64,000 bases of DNA from Aedoeadaptatus ivorii (GCF_030815095.1 NZ_JAUSWF010000006.1:62001-126000); one strand, 5' to 3'; shown: positions 11,081 to 20,810, numbered from the stretch's first letter. Notes: a model not told the origin generated them from the letters alone. Program-made: numbers and translations.

Positions 11081-11430
11081 TTGTATGATGGGGCAAGTTC
11101 CAATACTGGGGTGAAAGTCCCTAAACAGCGTATTTGTCGACGAATTCCATAGCAATCCTGAAATTTCACATGGAGATATGTGGAAGAGAGGAACGACCTG
11201 ACTTGATGAACATGAATATGATATTAAGGTTGGTTAGATATGTAGATTACAGTATACTAACAGTAGCAAACAGAGTAATGGTTTTAGTAACCAAATGTAT
11301 AGAAAAGAAGTTAGGATTAAAATAAATGCAACAAAATTCAAAGTTATTAAACCAACCAAGCTAAAATGTTTTGGATTTGAAGTCTGAAAAAGAAAAGACG
11401 ATTAGAAGGCTAGAACAGACGAAAACTTTT
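11081..11430 (+). mobile_element. Degenerate group II intron remnant, copy 1
   Basis: The segment begins with an intron-RNA-like stretch (GGGCAAGTTCC, GGGGTGAAAGTCC) and then encodes a broken piece of intron reverse transcriptase. LVRYVDYS stands where active enzymes have LVRYADDF, followed by EKKLGLK, a stop, and in the same frame a KPTKLKCFGFEV block typical of the region after the catalytic motif. The catalytic YADD is lost and most of the RT is deleted. About 345 bases are nearly identical to 21371-21720. It cannot encode a working maturase. Confidence 0.75.
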
Positions 11431-11727
11431 TAAAAGATATAGTATATGTGATGACAGCAAAGACAATCTATTATCAATATAGTAGATATAGATATTGAAA
11501 TGAGATAAAGAATAATGGTATACTTATTTATAAGTAGACATTTATAAACAACGAAAGAAATGTATATTAAATCAAAAATTATAGATTTAAGAAATTTAGA
11601 AAGATAGATTTAATTCATTAAAAGGATGTTGTATTGTTCTTCTTGATTCTTTTACTTAAAAAATTTCTTTATTTTTTTAAAGTTGTTTTGACAAAAGTGA
11701 TAGATTTAAAATGGAGGAAATTTAGTT
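11431..11727. other. AT-rich spacer before the two-component operon
   Basis: No gene is visible. A TTGACA hexamer lies at 11688-11693 but no matching -10 is present before the ribosome site. GGAGG of the response regulator is at 11713-11717. The operon promoter probably lies in this spacer but cannot be fixed by eye. Confidence 0.5.
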
Positions 11728-12411
11728 ATGAATTACTCAGTATTAGTAGTAGAAGATGATGAAAGTATTTTAGATTTAATAGAGATATATCTAGAAAATG
11801 AAAATTATATTATAAAAAAGGCAACATGTTCAGAGGAAGCAATTAGATATATTAAGGAAGAAGAATTTGATTTAGCGATTTTAGATATTATGTTACCTGA
11901 TAAAGATGGATATTATTTATGCAAAAAGATTAGAGAGTCTTTTAATTATCCAATTATTATGCTTACATCAAAAGATGATGAGTCAAGTAAAATTAAGGGC
12001 TTAACCTTTGGAGCGGATGATTATGTAACTAAACCATTTTTACCTGGAGAGTTAGTTGCTAGAGTAAAGGCTCAATTAAGAAGATACAATAATTATAATT
12101 TAAAAACTAAAGAAGGTACAGGAAATATTTTAACTTATCAAAATGTGGATTTAAATATCAAATCAAGAGAAGTTTTAGTTGATGGACAGGAAATTGATTT
12201 AACTCCTATTGAATTTATTATTTTAAAATCATTACTAGAGAAAAAATCTGAAGTACTAGGATCCGAAGATTTATTCTATAAAATATATCCGGATGAATAT
12301 TATATAAAAAATAATACGGTTTCAGTTCATATTAGACATATTAGGGAAAAGTTAGGAGTGCAAAACAATATAATAACAACTGTATGGGGAGTTGGGTATA
12401 AAATTGGATAA
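11728..12411 (+). CDS. OmpR/PhoB-family response regulator
   Basis: 227 residues. The receiver domain (1-about 115) has the acidic pair in VVEDDE, the phospho-acceptor Asp in LAILDIMLPDKDG, Thr/Ser in IIMLTSKD and Lys in DDYVTKPF. A winged-helix DNA-binding domain (about 130-227) ends in the usual TVSVHIRHIREKLG and TVWGVGYKIG. It starts behind GGAGGAAATTT and overlaps the following kinase gene by 20 bases. Lying just upstream of an ABC ATPase, permeases and a radical SAM peptide system, it most likely controls that cargo in response to a peptide or envelope signal; the target is inferred, not shown. Confidence 0.92.
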   Translation: MNYSVLVVEDDESILDLIEIYLENENYIIKKATCSEEAIRYIKEEEFDLAILDIMLPDKDGYYLCKKIRESFNYPIIMLTSKDDESSKIKGLTFGADDYVTKPFLPGELVARVKAQLRRYNNYNLKTKEGTGNILTYQNVDLNIKSREVLVDGQEIDLTPIEFIILKSLLEKKSEVLGSEDLFYKIYPDEYYIKNNTVSVHIRHIREKLGVQNNIITTVWGVGYKIG

Positions 12412-13450
12412 AGATCAATATTTTAAAGATATACTAAAAAAAATAGTAATAAAAATTATGGTATTTTTATTTATTCTAATGAGTTGTATGCTTGCAATAG
12501 ATAGCAATATTTTTAGATTTAATAATGAAATACACGAATTTTTTGTTAATAGATTGGATCTGATTTTTTTTGTTATTTTATTATTGGGGATATTAATTAT
12601 TATAATAAAAGAATTTTCAAAATTAGAGAAAGATTATATTGACTTATGCAAAAAAATAGACGATTTGGATGAGAATATTGTTAGTTTCCCGACTCCTTAT
12701 AAAACTTTAGAAGATTCCATAAATAGATTAAAATTTAAACAAAAAGAGATAGAATATACGCTTAAAAAAAGAGAAAATGAAGATAATGATTTAATCACCT
12801 ACTTAGCACATGACTTAAGAACTCCTTTGACATCTATCATTGGATATTTATCAATGCTCGATGAAATGAAAGACTTGCCTAATAAGCAAAGAGAGAAATA
12901 TATTAGACAATTATTAGAAATAGCATTAGGATTAGAAGATCTTATAAACCAATTTTTTGAAATTGCTAGATTAAATAATGGTGAATTTAGTATTCATAAA
13001 GAAAAAATTGATTTAGAATATTTTTTAATACAATTAAAAGATGAGCTTTATCCTATGATGAAAGAGAATAATCATAAGATAAATATCTCAAGTGAAGGCT
13101 CAATATTTGTAAATGTCGATCCAAATAAAATGAAAAGAGCCTTAGAGAATATTTTAAAAAATGCAATCTTATATTCTTATGCAAATACAGAGATAAAAGT
13201 TAAAATATATCAAACGTATAAGTGTGTAATATTAAAAATTATTAACAAGGCCGATACACTAGAAGAAGCGCAGATAAGAAATATGTTTAACAAATTTACT
13301 AGATTAAATCTAGCAAGAAATTCAAAAAAAGTGGGATCTGGCTTAGGTTTACCTATCGCAAAAGAAATTATTGAATTACATGAGGGTAAGATAGAGGTAG
13401 AAAGTTCTAATAATGAAGTTATTGTCATTGTAAGATTAAAAAATAAATGA
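12392..13450 (+). CDS. Membrane sensor histidine kinase
   Basis: 352 residues from a TTG start that overlaps the response regulator; a downstream TTG near 12404 is an alternative. Two membrane helices (about 17-35 and 56-76) enclose only a short extracellular loop, so sensing probably occurs in or near the membrane, as in VanS/BceS-like kinases. The H-box is AHDLRTPLTSIIGYL with phospho-acceptor His140. The ATPase domain has NILKNAILYS (N-box) and GSGLGLPIAKEI (G-box). Partner of the preceding regulator; the pair ends in a strong terminator. Confidence 0.9.
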   Translation: MGIKLDKDQYFKDILKKIVIKIMVFLFILMSCMLAIDSNIFRFNNEIHEFFVNRLDLIFFVILLLGILIIIIKEFSKLEKDYIDLCKKIDDLDENIVSFPTPYKTLEDSINRLKFKQKEIEYTLKKRENEDNDLITYLAHDLRTPLTSIIGYLSMLDEMKDLPNKQREKYIRQLLEIALGLEDLINQFFEIARLNNGEFSIHKEKIDLEYFLIQLKDELYPMMKENNHKINISSEGSIFVNVDPNKMKRALENILKNAILYSYANTEIKVKIYQTYKCVILKIINKADTLEEAQIRNMFNKFTRLNLARNSKKVGSGLGLPIAKEIIELHEGKIEVESSNNEVIVIVRLKNK

Positions 13451-13455
13451 GGATT

Positions 13456-13500
13456 ACACCTTAATTATGTATAAAACTACATAATTAAGGTGTTTTTTTA
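13456..13500 (+). terminator. Rho-independent terminator after the two-component genes
   Basis: A 16-bp perfect stem (ACACCTTAATTATGTA at 13456-13471 pairs with 13478-13493), a 6-base loop and a run of T residues. It separates the regulator/kinase transcript from the ABC/radical SAM genes. Confidence 0.95.
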
Positions 13501-13669
13501 TTTTTTAAAAATTAATGAAATCTTAAGAATTAATCAATAGAATATTAAAACACTTTTTTATTGTATCAATTAAAATAAAATCATAGAGGAGTAAAATTTT
13601 TATCACTAACATGAAGATGTATTTTTTACTTTTTAATAAGGAAGCATAAAAGATAAGGGAGGTAGTTTA

Positions 13670-14557
13670 GTGGAATTAGAGATTAAAAACGTAAGTAAGA
13701 AATTTAAAGATAAATTAGCGGTTGATAATGCATCAGCTACGTTATGTCCAGGTGTTTGGGGACTCTTAGGTGCAAATGGTGCTGGGAAAACAACTTTAAT
13801 AAAAATGATCACTGGAATTAGTACACCGAGTCAAGGCGAAATTTTATATAATGGGGAAAGAATCAACAAATTAGGAGAAGAATATAGGAATTTGTTAGGG
13901 TTTTTACCTCAAGAATTTATTTGTGCTCCAGAGTTTACTGTAAATTCATTTTTACAATATGTAGCTGCTTTAAAAGGTATAGACAAGAGCAAAACAGAAG
14001 AAATGATTGATAAACTCCTAGAAGTATTAAACTTATCTGATGTCAAGTACAAAAAAGTAGTAAAGCTTTCAGGAGGAATGAGAAGGAGAGTAGGAATATG
14101 TCAAGCTATTTTAAATGATCCTAAAATATTAATTTTAGATGAACCAACAGCAGGACTTGATCCTGGTGAGAGAATAAAATTAAGAAATTTTATCACGGAA
14201 ATATCAAAAAATAAAATAGTTTTGCTTTCGACTCATATAGTCTCTGATATTGAATATATATCAACATCAAATTTAATTATGAAAGATGGTAAATTTGTAT
14301 ATTCTGGAACAACTGATGAACTGATATCTAAAATTAAGAATAAGGTATACGAAGCATCTATATCAAATAGAGAATATGCAGAAAAAGAAACACAATTGAA
14401 TGTTGTTAATGTAAAACAACAAGATGATGGAAACGTACTCATTAGATACATATCAGATAAAGATGATGTTTTAAATAATTCTAAATTAACAAAAGCTCAT
14501 CTAGAAGACTTCTATTTATGGGTCTTTCCAGAAGATAGAAGTTTTAAGGTGAATTAA
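13670..14557 (+). CDS. ABC transporter ATP-binding protein
   Basis: 295 residues from a GTG start behind GGAGGTAG. Walker A is GANGAGKTT (about residue 35), the signature LSGGMRRRVGI (about 133), Walker B ILILDEPTAGLDPGE, and the switch His lies in LLSTHIVSD. The C-terminal 90 residues are the extension usual in drug or peptide ABC-2 ATPases. The permease starts one base after its stop. It probably energises the permeases at 14559 and 17748, since neither has another dedicated ATPase. Role inferred: export of, or self-protection against, the peptide encoded at 17423. Confidence 0.93.
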   Translation: MELEIKNVSKKFKDKLAVDNASATLCPGVWGLLGANGAGKTTLIKMITGISTPSQGEILYNGERINKLGEEYRNLLGFLPQEFICAPEFTVNSFLQYVAALKGIDKSKTEEMIDKLLEVLNLSDVKYKKVVKLSGGMRRRVGICQAILNDPKILILDEPTAGLDPGERIKLRNFITEISKNKIVLLSTHIVSDIEYISTSNLIMKDGKFVYSGTTDELISKIKNKVYEASISNREYAEKETQLNVVNVKQQDDGNVLIRYISDKDDVLNNSKLTKAHLEDFYLWVFPEDRSFKVN

Positions 14558-14558
14558 A

Positions 14559-15839
14559 ATGAAAATTTACTTAAATGAGATAAAGAGGATTTTATCAATA
14601 AGATCAAATCAAATTATAATATTGTTTTCATTACTACTTGCTATATTGCTTTCCATAGCTCCAATTAATTTTACAAAAATTACCTATGGAGAAGGAGATC
14701 AAGTAAAAAATTTAAAAGGAAAAGAAGCAATAGAATATATTAAAAAAGCTAAAGAGCCTTATTCAGGAAAGATAACAGAAGATTTAATTTATAATGGCAC
14801 AAAAAAATATAGAGAAATACTAAGAGAATATAATGTTACTGATAGGTCTGAATTAAAACCTGAAATTAATACAAAGAAGCTTATGCCTATAGAACATATA
14901 AGTAAGAAAGTAAATGAAGTATTCACTGATTCTCAAAGTAATAACCTTCCTCCAGTTTTAAGCATAGATATCAATGATACCAAATATTTTTACAATAAAG
15001 TATTTGATTATCTAAATAAAGTAATTGAAAATGAATATCCTAATAAAGCTCAGAATCAAATTATAGAAAAATCTGAAAAAGAACTGGGTAAAATAAAAAC
15101 TCCATATGAATATTATGGATATTATAGTACAGATGCAAATGATTATAGAGGATTTTATAATACGATAATAATAATTTTAATGGTTGTAGTAGCAGCTCCA
15201 ATATTCTCGTCAGATAGTGAGAATGATTTAGATTATATATTTAAAACAACTAAATATGGCAGAAGAAAGTTTGCCATCTATAAAATCCTAGCAATACTTA
15301 CGATTTCGGTATTAACTTTGCTCTTAGGAAACTTCATACAAGGCTCTATATTAGACTATGCTTTTGGAACAGAGTATAAAAAGACTTCTGTTCAGATGAT
15401 GTTTAGTGCTTTAAGTTTGCATAATTGGAACTTTGGACAGTTTAATAAATATATGCTTATTTGTAATAGTATCATATTGATTTCAACCATTCTTGCTACA
15501 CTAATTATTTCTGTATTAAGTAAAAGAAAAGTTGAATCCATAATGAAATCAATTTTATTAGCAGTATTTCCAACAATAATTTCTCCTATTGGTATGATTA
15601 GTGCTATAAACTATATTTTTCCATCTTCAGGAGTAGGACTACTCAATTCATTACAAAATCAAATAGCTGATTTTAATTTTGTAAATGTTTTTGGAAATTG
15701 GATGAGTTCATCAAGTCTTATAATGATATCAGCTGTAATATATATTATTATTTTACCAAGTTTAGTAGTAATGATGTATTCAAAAATTGGAGGTAATTAT
15801 GGACTTAATAACCCTAGAAAAAGAAAAGTTAGAAAATAA
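14559..15839 (+). CDS. ABC-2-type permease of the peptide cluster
   Basis: 426 residues. One N-terminal membrane helix (about 18-38) is followed by a large extracytoplasmic segment (about 40-205), then about five more helices. The motif SDSENDLDYIFKTTKYGRRKF near 225 recurs in the permease at 17748 as EDKENYLDSIFRTTRNGRNKY, so the two are paralogues. It is translationally coupled to the ATPase, and its last 41 bases overlap the radical SAM gene. Likely an export or immunity permease. Confidence 0.85.
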   Translation: MKIYLNEIKRILSIRSNQIIILFSLLLAILLSIAPINFTKITYGEGDQVKNLKGKEAIEYIKKAKEPYSGKITEDLIYNGTKKYREILREYNVTDRSELKPEINTKKLMPIEHISKKVNEVFTDSQSNNLPPVLSIDINDTKYFYNKVFDYLNKVIENEYPNKAQNQIIEKSEKELGKIKTPYEYYGYYSTDANDYRGFYNTIIIILMVVVAAPIFSSDSENDLDYIFKTTKYGRRKFAIYKILAILTISVLTLLLGNFIQGSILDYAFGTEYKKTSVQMMFSALSLHNWNFGQFNKYMLICNSIILISTILATLIISVLSKRKVESIMKSILLAVFPTIISPIGMISAINYIFPSSGVGLLNSLQNQIADFNFVNVFGNWMSSSSLIMISAVIYIIILPSLVVMMYSKIGGNYGLNNPRKRKVRK

Positions 15840-17355
15840 GTACAAAGAGTTATGTAAGGAAGAATATCCAGGGAGATTAGGCAAAACATTTAAAACAAAA
15901 TATAATTTTTACTATTATGATAGTGGTACTGGTAAAGTAGCACAAATAAATGAAAATGTGTATAAAGTCTTAACTAAATTTTTAGAGAGCGAAAATTTCT
16001 TGGATTTTATAAAACTTGATATGTCTGAACAAGAATTTTGTGAGGCTATAAGTGAAATAAAAGATGCGATTAATAAAGAAAGTATACTCTCAGCAACTAA
16101 ATTTAATTGTTTGACTGGAAAAACTTATGAACAAATTGATGAGATAATAGATAATAAGATACAAAATGTTACCTTAGAGGTTACAGAGAAATGTAATTTA
16201 AGATGTAAATATTGCATCTATAATGAATCTCACCCTGAGTATAGAGCTTTTGGTCATAGGAATATGGATTGGGAAATTGCAAAAAAAGCTGTAGAATTTT
16301 TGAAAAGTCATTCACAAAATTCTGAAGAACGACATATTGGATTTTATGGTGGAGAACCTTTAATAAACTATGATCTTATAAAGAAAACAACAGATTATGC
16401 GAATAAGTTATTTGATAAAATGACTTATTCTATGACAACAAATGCTACTTTAATGAATGAAGAAATTGCTGATTATATTATGAAGAATAAATTCAATATT
16501 ATAGTAAGTTTAGATGGATATAAAGAACTTCATAATAAAAATAGATTGTTTGTTACTGGAGAGGGAAGTTTTGAAAAAACTATTAATGGATTAAAAATTT
16601 TATTGAGATCAGCAGAAAAATATAATAATAAAGAAAACATTACCTTAAACATGGTAATCGAAGGACCTGATTATGAGAATAAGTATGATAAGATACAAGT
16701 TTATTTAAATGAATGCGATTGGTTGCCTAAGAATATAAACATATTAACATCTTCCATAGATTATGGACCACATGAAAGCATATATACAAGACCACAATCT
16801 TATGAAGAAAGAATGATTTTAAAAGATTATTATGATCCAATTTTATCGTGGGATGAAAAAAATAAAATAAGGAATAAAGATAATACTAATGAAATATTTA
16901 CAGATGCTGATGTAGATAAGGCTATGATGATTATACACAAAAGATTATTATCTGAAAAGCCTGTTAAAAAATATGGGATGAATGGTTGTTGTGTCCCTGG
17001 AGAAAGACGAATATATGTTACAGTAGACGGAAATTTCAAAATTTGTGAAAAGGTAGGAGATATTCCAGAGATAGGAAATGTACATAAAGGGTTTGATGAA
17101 AAAAGAATAAAAGAATTATATTTTGATGATTTTATTAAAGAATCTAGCAAATATTGCAAAGACTGTTGGGCTATTAATTTATGTACTTTATGTTATGTAA
17201 ATTGCTATGATCAATATGGCACACATTTTTCTTATAGACATAATTCTTGTAGAAGTGAAAGAAAATATTTATTAGATAGCTTGATAAAATATCATGAGAT
17301 ATTGGAAGAAAATCCAGATGTACTCAAGGAATTTAACGAAATTGAGTTTCAGTAA
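15799..17355 (+). CDS. Radical SAM/SPASM peptide maturase (CcpM-like)
   Basis: 518 residues from ATG 15799, chosen because GGAGG at 15789-15793 fits it; an upstream TTG would sit inside that site. The radical SAM cluster motif is Cys132-x3-Cys136-x2-Cys139 (EKCNLRCKYCIYN), followed by GFYGGEPLINYDLI. A C-terminal SPASM domain supplies further cysteines: GCCVPGER at 396-403, GNFKIC ending at 416, then CKDCWAINLCTLC and NC. Known family role: enzymes of this type form thioether or other crosslinks on Cys-rich precursor peptides. The 65-residue Cys-rich peptide 67 bases downstream is the obvious substrate. It resembles the clostridial CcpM group from memory; the precise family and linkage need a search. 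Confidence 0.92.
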   Translation: MDLITLEKEKLENKYKELCKEEYPGRLGKTFKTKYNFYYYDSGTGKVAQINENVYKVLTKFLESENFLDFIKLDMSEQEFCEAISEIKDAINKESILSATKFNCLTGKTYEQIDEIIDNKIQNVTLEVTEKCNLRCKYCIYNESHPEYRAFGHRNMDWEIAKKAVEFLKSHSQNSEERHIGFYGGEPLINYDLIKKTTDYANKLFDKMTYSMTTNATLMNEEIADYIMKNKFNIIVSLDGYKELHNKNRLFVTGEGSFEKTINGLKILLRSAEKYNNKENITLNMVIEGPDYENKYDKIQVYLNECDWLPKNINILTSSIDYGPHESIYTRPQSYEERMILKDYYDPILSWDEKNKIRNKDNTNEIFTDADVDKAMMIIHKRLLSEKPVKKYGMNGCCVPGERRIYVTVDGNFKICEKVGDIPEIGNVHKGFDEKRIKELYFDDFIKESSKYCKDCWAINLCTLCYVNCYDQYGTHFSYRHNSCRSERKYLLDSLIKYHEILEENPDVLKEFNEIEFQ

Positions 17356-17422
17356 AAATGATATGAATTAGATAAGTATATATGTATATATATATTTAAA
17401 TAATTGAGAAGGAGGTGAGAAT

Positions 17423-17620
17423 GTGAAATTTATAAATCCTATAGGAAGACATCCGGGCAGTGGAGCTCAACCACAAGCATGCATGTGTTCAACAGGTTTT
17501 GCTGGATATCGTGGCAACAATGATAGTTGTATTCATTGTGGCTGTGGTTGTGGCGGTAAAGGAGAATATAGAACTGGTAACAGAGTTCGCGCTTTAAAAA
17601 CTCCAAGAGCATCATATTAA
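17423..17620 (+). CDS. Cys-rich RiPP precursor peptide
   Basis: 65 residues from a GTG start, 7 bases after an exceptionally strong AAGGAGGTGA ribosome site. The overlapping ATG at 17421 runs straight into TGA. Six cysteines lie at 20, 22, 36, 39, 41 and 43, all within 24 residues, ending in a Gly-rich CIHCGCGCGG block. The N-terminus (MKFINPIGRHPGSG) is a short leader and the C-terminus is basic. Placed directly after the SPASM maturase and before transport genes, it is probably the modified peptide. No Gly-Gly leader peptidase site or peptidase gene is seen here. It resembles clostridial Cys-rich peptides paired with CcpM; structure and activity are unknown. Confidence 0.85.
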   Translation: MKFINPIGRHPGSGAQPQACMCSTGFAGYRGNNDSCIHCGCGCGGKGEYRTGNRVRALKTPRASY

Positions 17621-17631
17621 TGATGAATCAT

Positions 17632-17679
17632 AGAGGCTCACAATATATAGAAATTTTAGTCTATATTTTGTGGGCTTCT
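17632..17679 (+). promoter_or_regulatory. Long hairpin after the precursor gene
   Basis: Twenty base positions from 17632 pair with those ending at 17679 with one mismatch and two G-U pairs, around an 8-base loop. No T run follows, so it looks more like an mRNA-stabilising or attenuating hairpin that raises the peptide message above the downstream transporter genes. Confidence 0.6.
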
Positions 17680-17747
17680 ATAATAATTATAAATAATAAG
17701 ACTAGTTTGCTTTGTCAAAGCTGTAAGGGAGGTATAGTTTATAGATT

Positions 17748-18977
17748 ATGAATATATATATACAGGAACTTAAAAGATTTTTATTTAAAAAATCGGTAAG
17801 AGTCTTTTTGGGCATGGGTTTAGTTTTTACTTTTTTGATATCATTTATTACTTATGTAAGTATACAATATGATGATATAAGTTCTGGAGATACAATTACT
17901 TATTTTGGTAAAGAGGCTATAGAACACTTTAATGAGGATAGTAAAGATTCTATAGGTTATTTGACAGAAGAAAAAATAACTAAAGTAGTAAAATCTTATA
18001 AAGAAATATTAAATAATGAAAATGTAAACAGTAGAGAAAATTTATCAGAGGATGCTAAAAAAAATATATCGAAATTTGATCCTATATTAAGAGTAATAAC
18101 ATACCCATATACAATTACAACATCTGGAAGTTTACTTGATGTAAACGAACTTGATACAGAAAAAGATTTAAATTTTTATCAAAGTTGTAATGATGCGTTG
18201 AAAAAAGACATAGAACAGAAATATAACAACGACAAGATAACAGAATTTGCTCTAAAAAAATATGAAGAGGTTAATAAACCATATTATTATGCAGGGTATT
18301 TTAGTGAAGATACACTATTTTTCGTAATGATATTTGTAACAGTATTATCATTAATATGTATATTGATTTCATCACAATGCATTGTTGAAGATAAAGAAAA
18401 TTACCTAGATTCAATTTTTAGAACAACTAGAAATGGAAGAAATAAATATATTTGCAGCAAGATACTTGCCTTAGCAAGTATTATATCGCTTTATTTGATA
18501 TTAAATATATCTATTTATTATGGCACTATTAAATATATTTACACTAGTGGTTTAGACTCATCTTTTCAAATGTTACTATTTAATCAACTGTCAATATCTA
18601 ATTTAACTATAGGTAAAGTTATATTAAGTGTATTTTTGTTAAGTATATTATTTACTATTGCAAGTTCAATGATGTCAATATTTGTCGCTATAAATTCAAA
18701 AGTTTCTATGGTTTCAACAGCCATATCGTGTGCTTTATTTTTTATTCCATCATTATTGTATGGAAAAACTGAGTTTAAATCAATATTTTATTTTTTGCCG
18801 TCTTTGGGATTAGGTACTGCAGAAAATAGCTTAATTGAACAGTATCAAAAATTTGAATTTGTTAAGTTGCCAGGTAAAATTTTATGGGTTCCAAAGTTTC
18901 TAGTAATAATGGCTTTAATTAATATTGCTCTGTATTTATTGCTAAGTATAAAATCATATAACAAAATAGAGCAATAA
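17748..18977 (+). CDS. Second ABC-2-type permease of the peptide cluster
   Basis: 409 residues with the same plan as the permease at 14559: an N-terminal helix (about 18-38), a long extracytoplasmic part (about 40-185), about five helices, and the shared motif ENYLDSIFRTTRNGRNKY. Both also carry FGKEAIEH/KGKEAIEY-type segments after the first helix. The pair could form a heterodimer with the ATPase at 13670. The ribosome site is GGGAGG at 17728-17733, rather far from ATG 17748, so the start is less certain than in neighbouring genes. Confidence 0.82.
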   Translation: MNIYIQELKRFLFKKSVRVFLGMGLVFTFLISFITYVSIQYDDISSGDTITYFGKEAIEHFNEDSKDSIGYLTEEKITKVVKSYKEILNNENVNSRENLSEDAKKNISKFDPILRVITYPYTITTSGSLLDVNELDTEKDLNFYQSCNDALKKDIEQKYNNDKITEFALKKYEEVNKPYYYAGYFSEDTLFFVMIFVTVLSLICILISSQCIVEDKENYLDSIFRTTRNGRNKYICSKILALASIISLYLILNISIYYGTIKYIYTSGLDSSFQMLLFNQLSISNLTIGKVILSVFLLSILFTIASSMMSIFVAINSKVSMVSTAISCALFFIPSLLYGKTEFKSIFYFLPSLGLGTAENSLIEQYQKFEFVKLPGKILWVPKFLVIMALINIALYLLLSIKSYNKIEQ

Positions 18978-19007
18978 ATATTTTAATGGGAAGTAGAGGA
19001 TAAATAT

Positions 19008-20783
19008 ATGGGTAAGGATAAAATAAATCATCTTGAATGTATAAAAATAGCATTCAAGATGATTTATGAAGTAGATAAAAATTCTTTTGCGATTACTATA
19101 ATATTGTCAATTGTAAGTGGTGTTTTTCCGTTTTTAGTTCTTAAATTAGGACAAACAATAATTAATATAATTCAAATTCATTCCACTAGATTTGATAATA
19201 TTATAATACTTATACTTATATATTTATCTTTACAATTTATATCTGTAATAGTAGATAATATTAAAAACTACTATTTACAAAGGTTAAGTAATGAAGTTAC
19301 TTATTCTTCCATGAGGAAAGTAATGGGAAAATGTGCTGATTTGCCTTTAAAAAAACTTGAAGATAATAAAACTTACGATATTTTGAACAGAATAGAGCAA
19401 GATGCTACATTAAAGCCATATGAAATATTGATGTCAGTTATTAATTTGCTTTTTAATTTAACGCAAACTATTATAGCTATGTATGTATTAATTAAATGGA
19501 ATTATTTTTTGGTTATTCTTTTGTTTGCAGTTACCATAATATCAGTGTTTGGAGAAATAAAAATAGGTAAATTAGAATTTAATATAAGAAATAGAAGAAG
19601 TACTTTAGAGAGGAAAAGTTGGTATTATTCTTTTTTATTAACTCACGATATTGCTTTTAAGGAGATAAAAACTTTTAGGTTAAAAAATTATTTTATTAGT
19701 AAGTATAAAGAAATTACAGATACTATTATTAATCAAAATAATAGCATTGAAAAATTGAAAGCTTTATTAATAATTGTTATAAATTTTTTTCAAGTTCTTA
19801 TTAATTTATATATTTTTAAAGAACTTGCATTTAAAACGTATAATGGAGAATTTTTAATTGGAACTGCTATGGTGTACATAAGCACAATTGTTATATTTCA
19901 AGGTTCTCTAAATGAAACAGGAACCAGTGTATACAATATTATTAATTCAAATTTATATATAAATTTACTTAAAGAGTTTCTTGAATTTAAAACTGACGAT
20001 TTAAAAGTAGAGACAAAAACTATACTAAGATCAATAAAAGACATTAATGTAATATCGTTATCTAATATAAACTTTTCTTATGATGATAATAGTTTAGCTC
20101 TGCAAGACATTTCTTTAAAGATAAAAAAAGGAGAATCCATTGCAATAATTGGGGAAAATGGTTCAGGAAAAAGTACACTTCTAAAAATTTTAGCTGGATT
20201 GTATAGTCCAGATTCAGGTGTGTTTTTAATTAATGGGATGAAATTTGATGATATTGAAATAGAATCTTATAGAACACAGATTAGTTCATTATTTCAAGAT
20301 TATTTGAAATATGAGGGGACAATAAAAGAGAATATTATATTAGGGCAAATTGATAGAAATGAAGACGACTGTTCGATTCTAACAGCATTAAATAGTGCTG
20401 ATGCAAAATTTTTAAAAAATGATGGTAAATATAATATTAATAAAGTAGTAGGTAATTGGTTTGAAAATGGGCAGGAACTTTCAGGCGGACAATGGCAAAA
20501 AATTGCAATAGCACGAACTATGTATAGAAAATCAAGTCTATTGTTATTTGATGAGCCAAGCTCGTCATTAGACATAATTTCTGAAAAAATCATATTTGAT
20601 AATATTTTAAATAATTCGAATGATAAGATTATTATATATATCACCCATAGGATAAGATGTGCGATGAATTCTGATAGAATTATTGTGATGGATAATGGAA
20701 AAATAGTAGGTGATGGGAGTCACGATGATTTAATTGAAAACTGTAATAGATATAAGTTAATGTATAATAAGGAATTTAAGTGA
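19008..20783 (+). CDS. ABC exporter, fused permease and ATPase
   Basis: 591 residues. The N-terminal 310 residues hold about six membrane helices; there is no C39 peptidase domain. The ATPase half has Walker A GENGSGKSTLL (about 382), signature LSGGQWQKIAIAR, Walker B LLLFDEPSSSLD and an H-loop in YITHR. This is the half-transporter type used to export modified peptides. It follows the second permease closely and precedes the VanZ-like gene. Codons 6-20 contain a perfect 17-bp inverted repeat (separate entry). Likely the exporter of the modified peptide, with leader removal by a protease outside the cluster. Confidence 0.9.
   Translation: MGKDKINHLECIKIAFKMIYEVDKNSFAITIILSIVSGVFPFLVLKLGQTIINIIQIHSTRFDNIIILILIYLSLQFISVIVDNIKNYYLQRLSNEVTYSSMRKVMGKCADLPLKKLEDNKTYDILNRIEQDATLKPYEILMSVINLLFNLTQTIIAMYVLIKWNYFLVILLFAVTIISVFGEIKIGKLEFNIRNRRSTLERKSWYYSFLLTHDIAFKEIKTFRLKNYFISKYKEITDTIINQNNSIEKLKALLIIVINFFQVLINLYIFKELAFKTYNGEFLIGTAMVYISTIVIFQGSLNETGTSVYNIINSNLYINLLKEFLEFKTDDLKVETKTILRSIKDINVISLSNINFSYDDNSLALQDISLKIKKGESIAIIGENGSGKSTLLKILAGLYSPDSGVFLINGMKFDDIEIESYRTQISSLFQDYLKYEGTIKENIILGQIDRNEDDCSILTALNSADAKFLKNDGKYNINKVVGNWFENGQELSGGQWQKIAIARTMYRKSSLLLFDEPSSSLDIISEKIIFDNILNNSNDKIIIYITHRIRCAMNSDRIIVMDNGKIVGDGSHDDLIENCNRYKLMYNKEFK
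19023..19067 (+). repeat. Perfect 17-bp inverted repeat inside the exporter gene start
   Basis: ATAAATCATCTTGAATG (19023-19039) is exactly reverse-complementary to 19051-19067, with an 11-base loop. It lies in codons 6-20 of the ABC exporter and no T run follows. In RNA it would be a very stable stem close to the start codon. Confidence 0.85.
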
Positions 20784-20810
20784 CTTTAATAGATTGAAGG
20801 GGAATTAATT

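Noticed and set aside
11134..11325. 63-residue frame in the first intron remnant as a real gene
   Set aside because: It is a broken piece of intron RT with the catalytic motif lost; the almost identical frame at 21423 is equally degraded.
11688..11693. TTGACA as promoter of the response regulator
   Set aside because: The position 17 bases downstream is occupied by the ribosome site and no -10 is visible.
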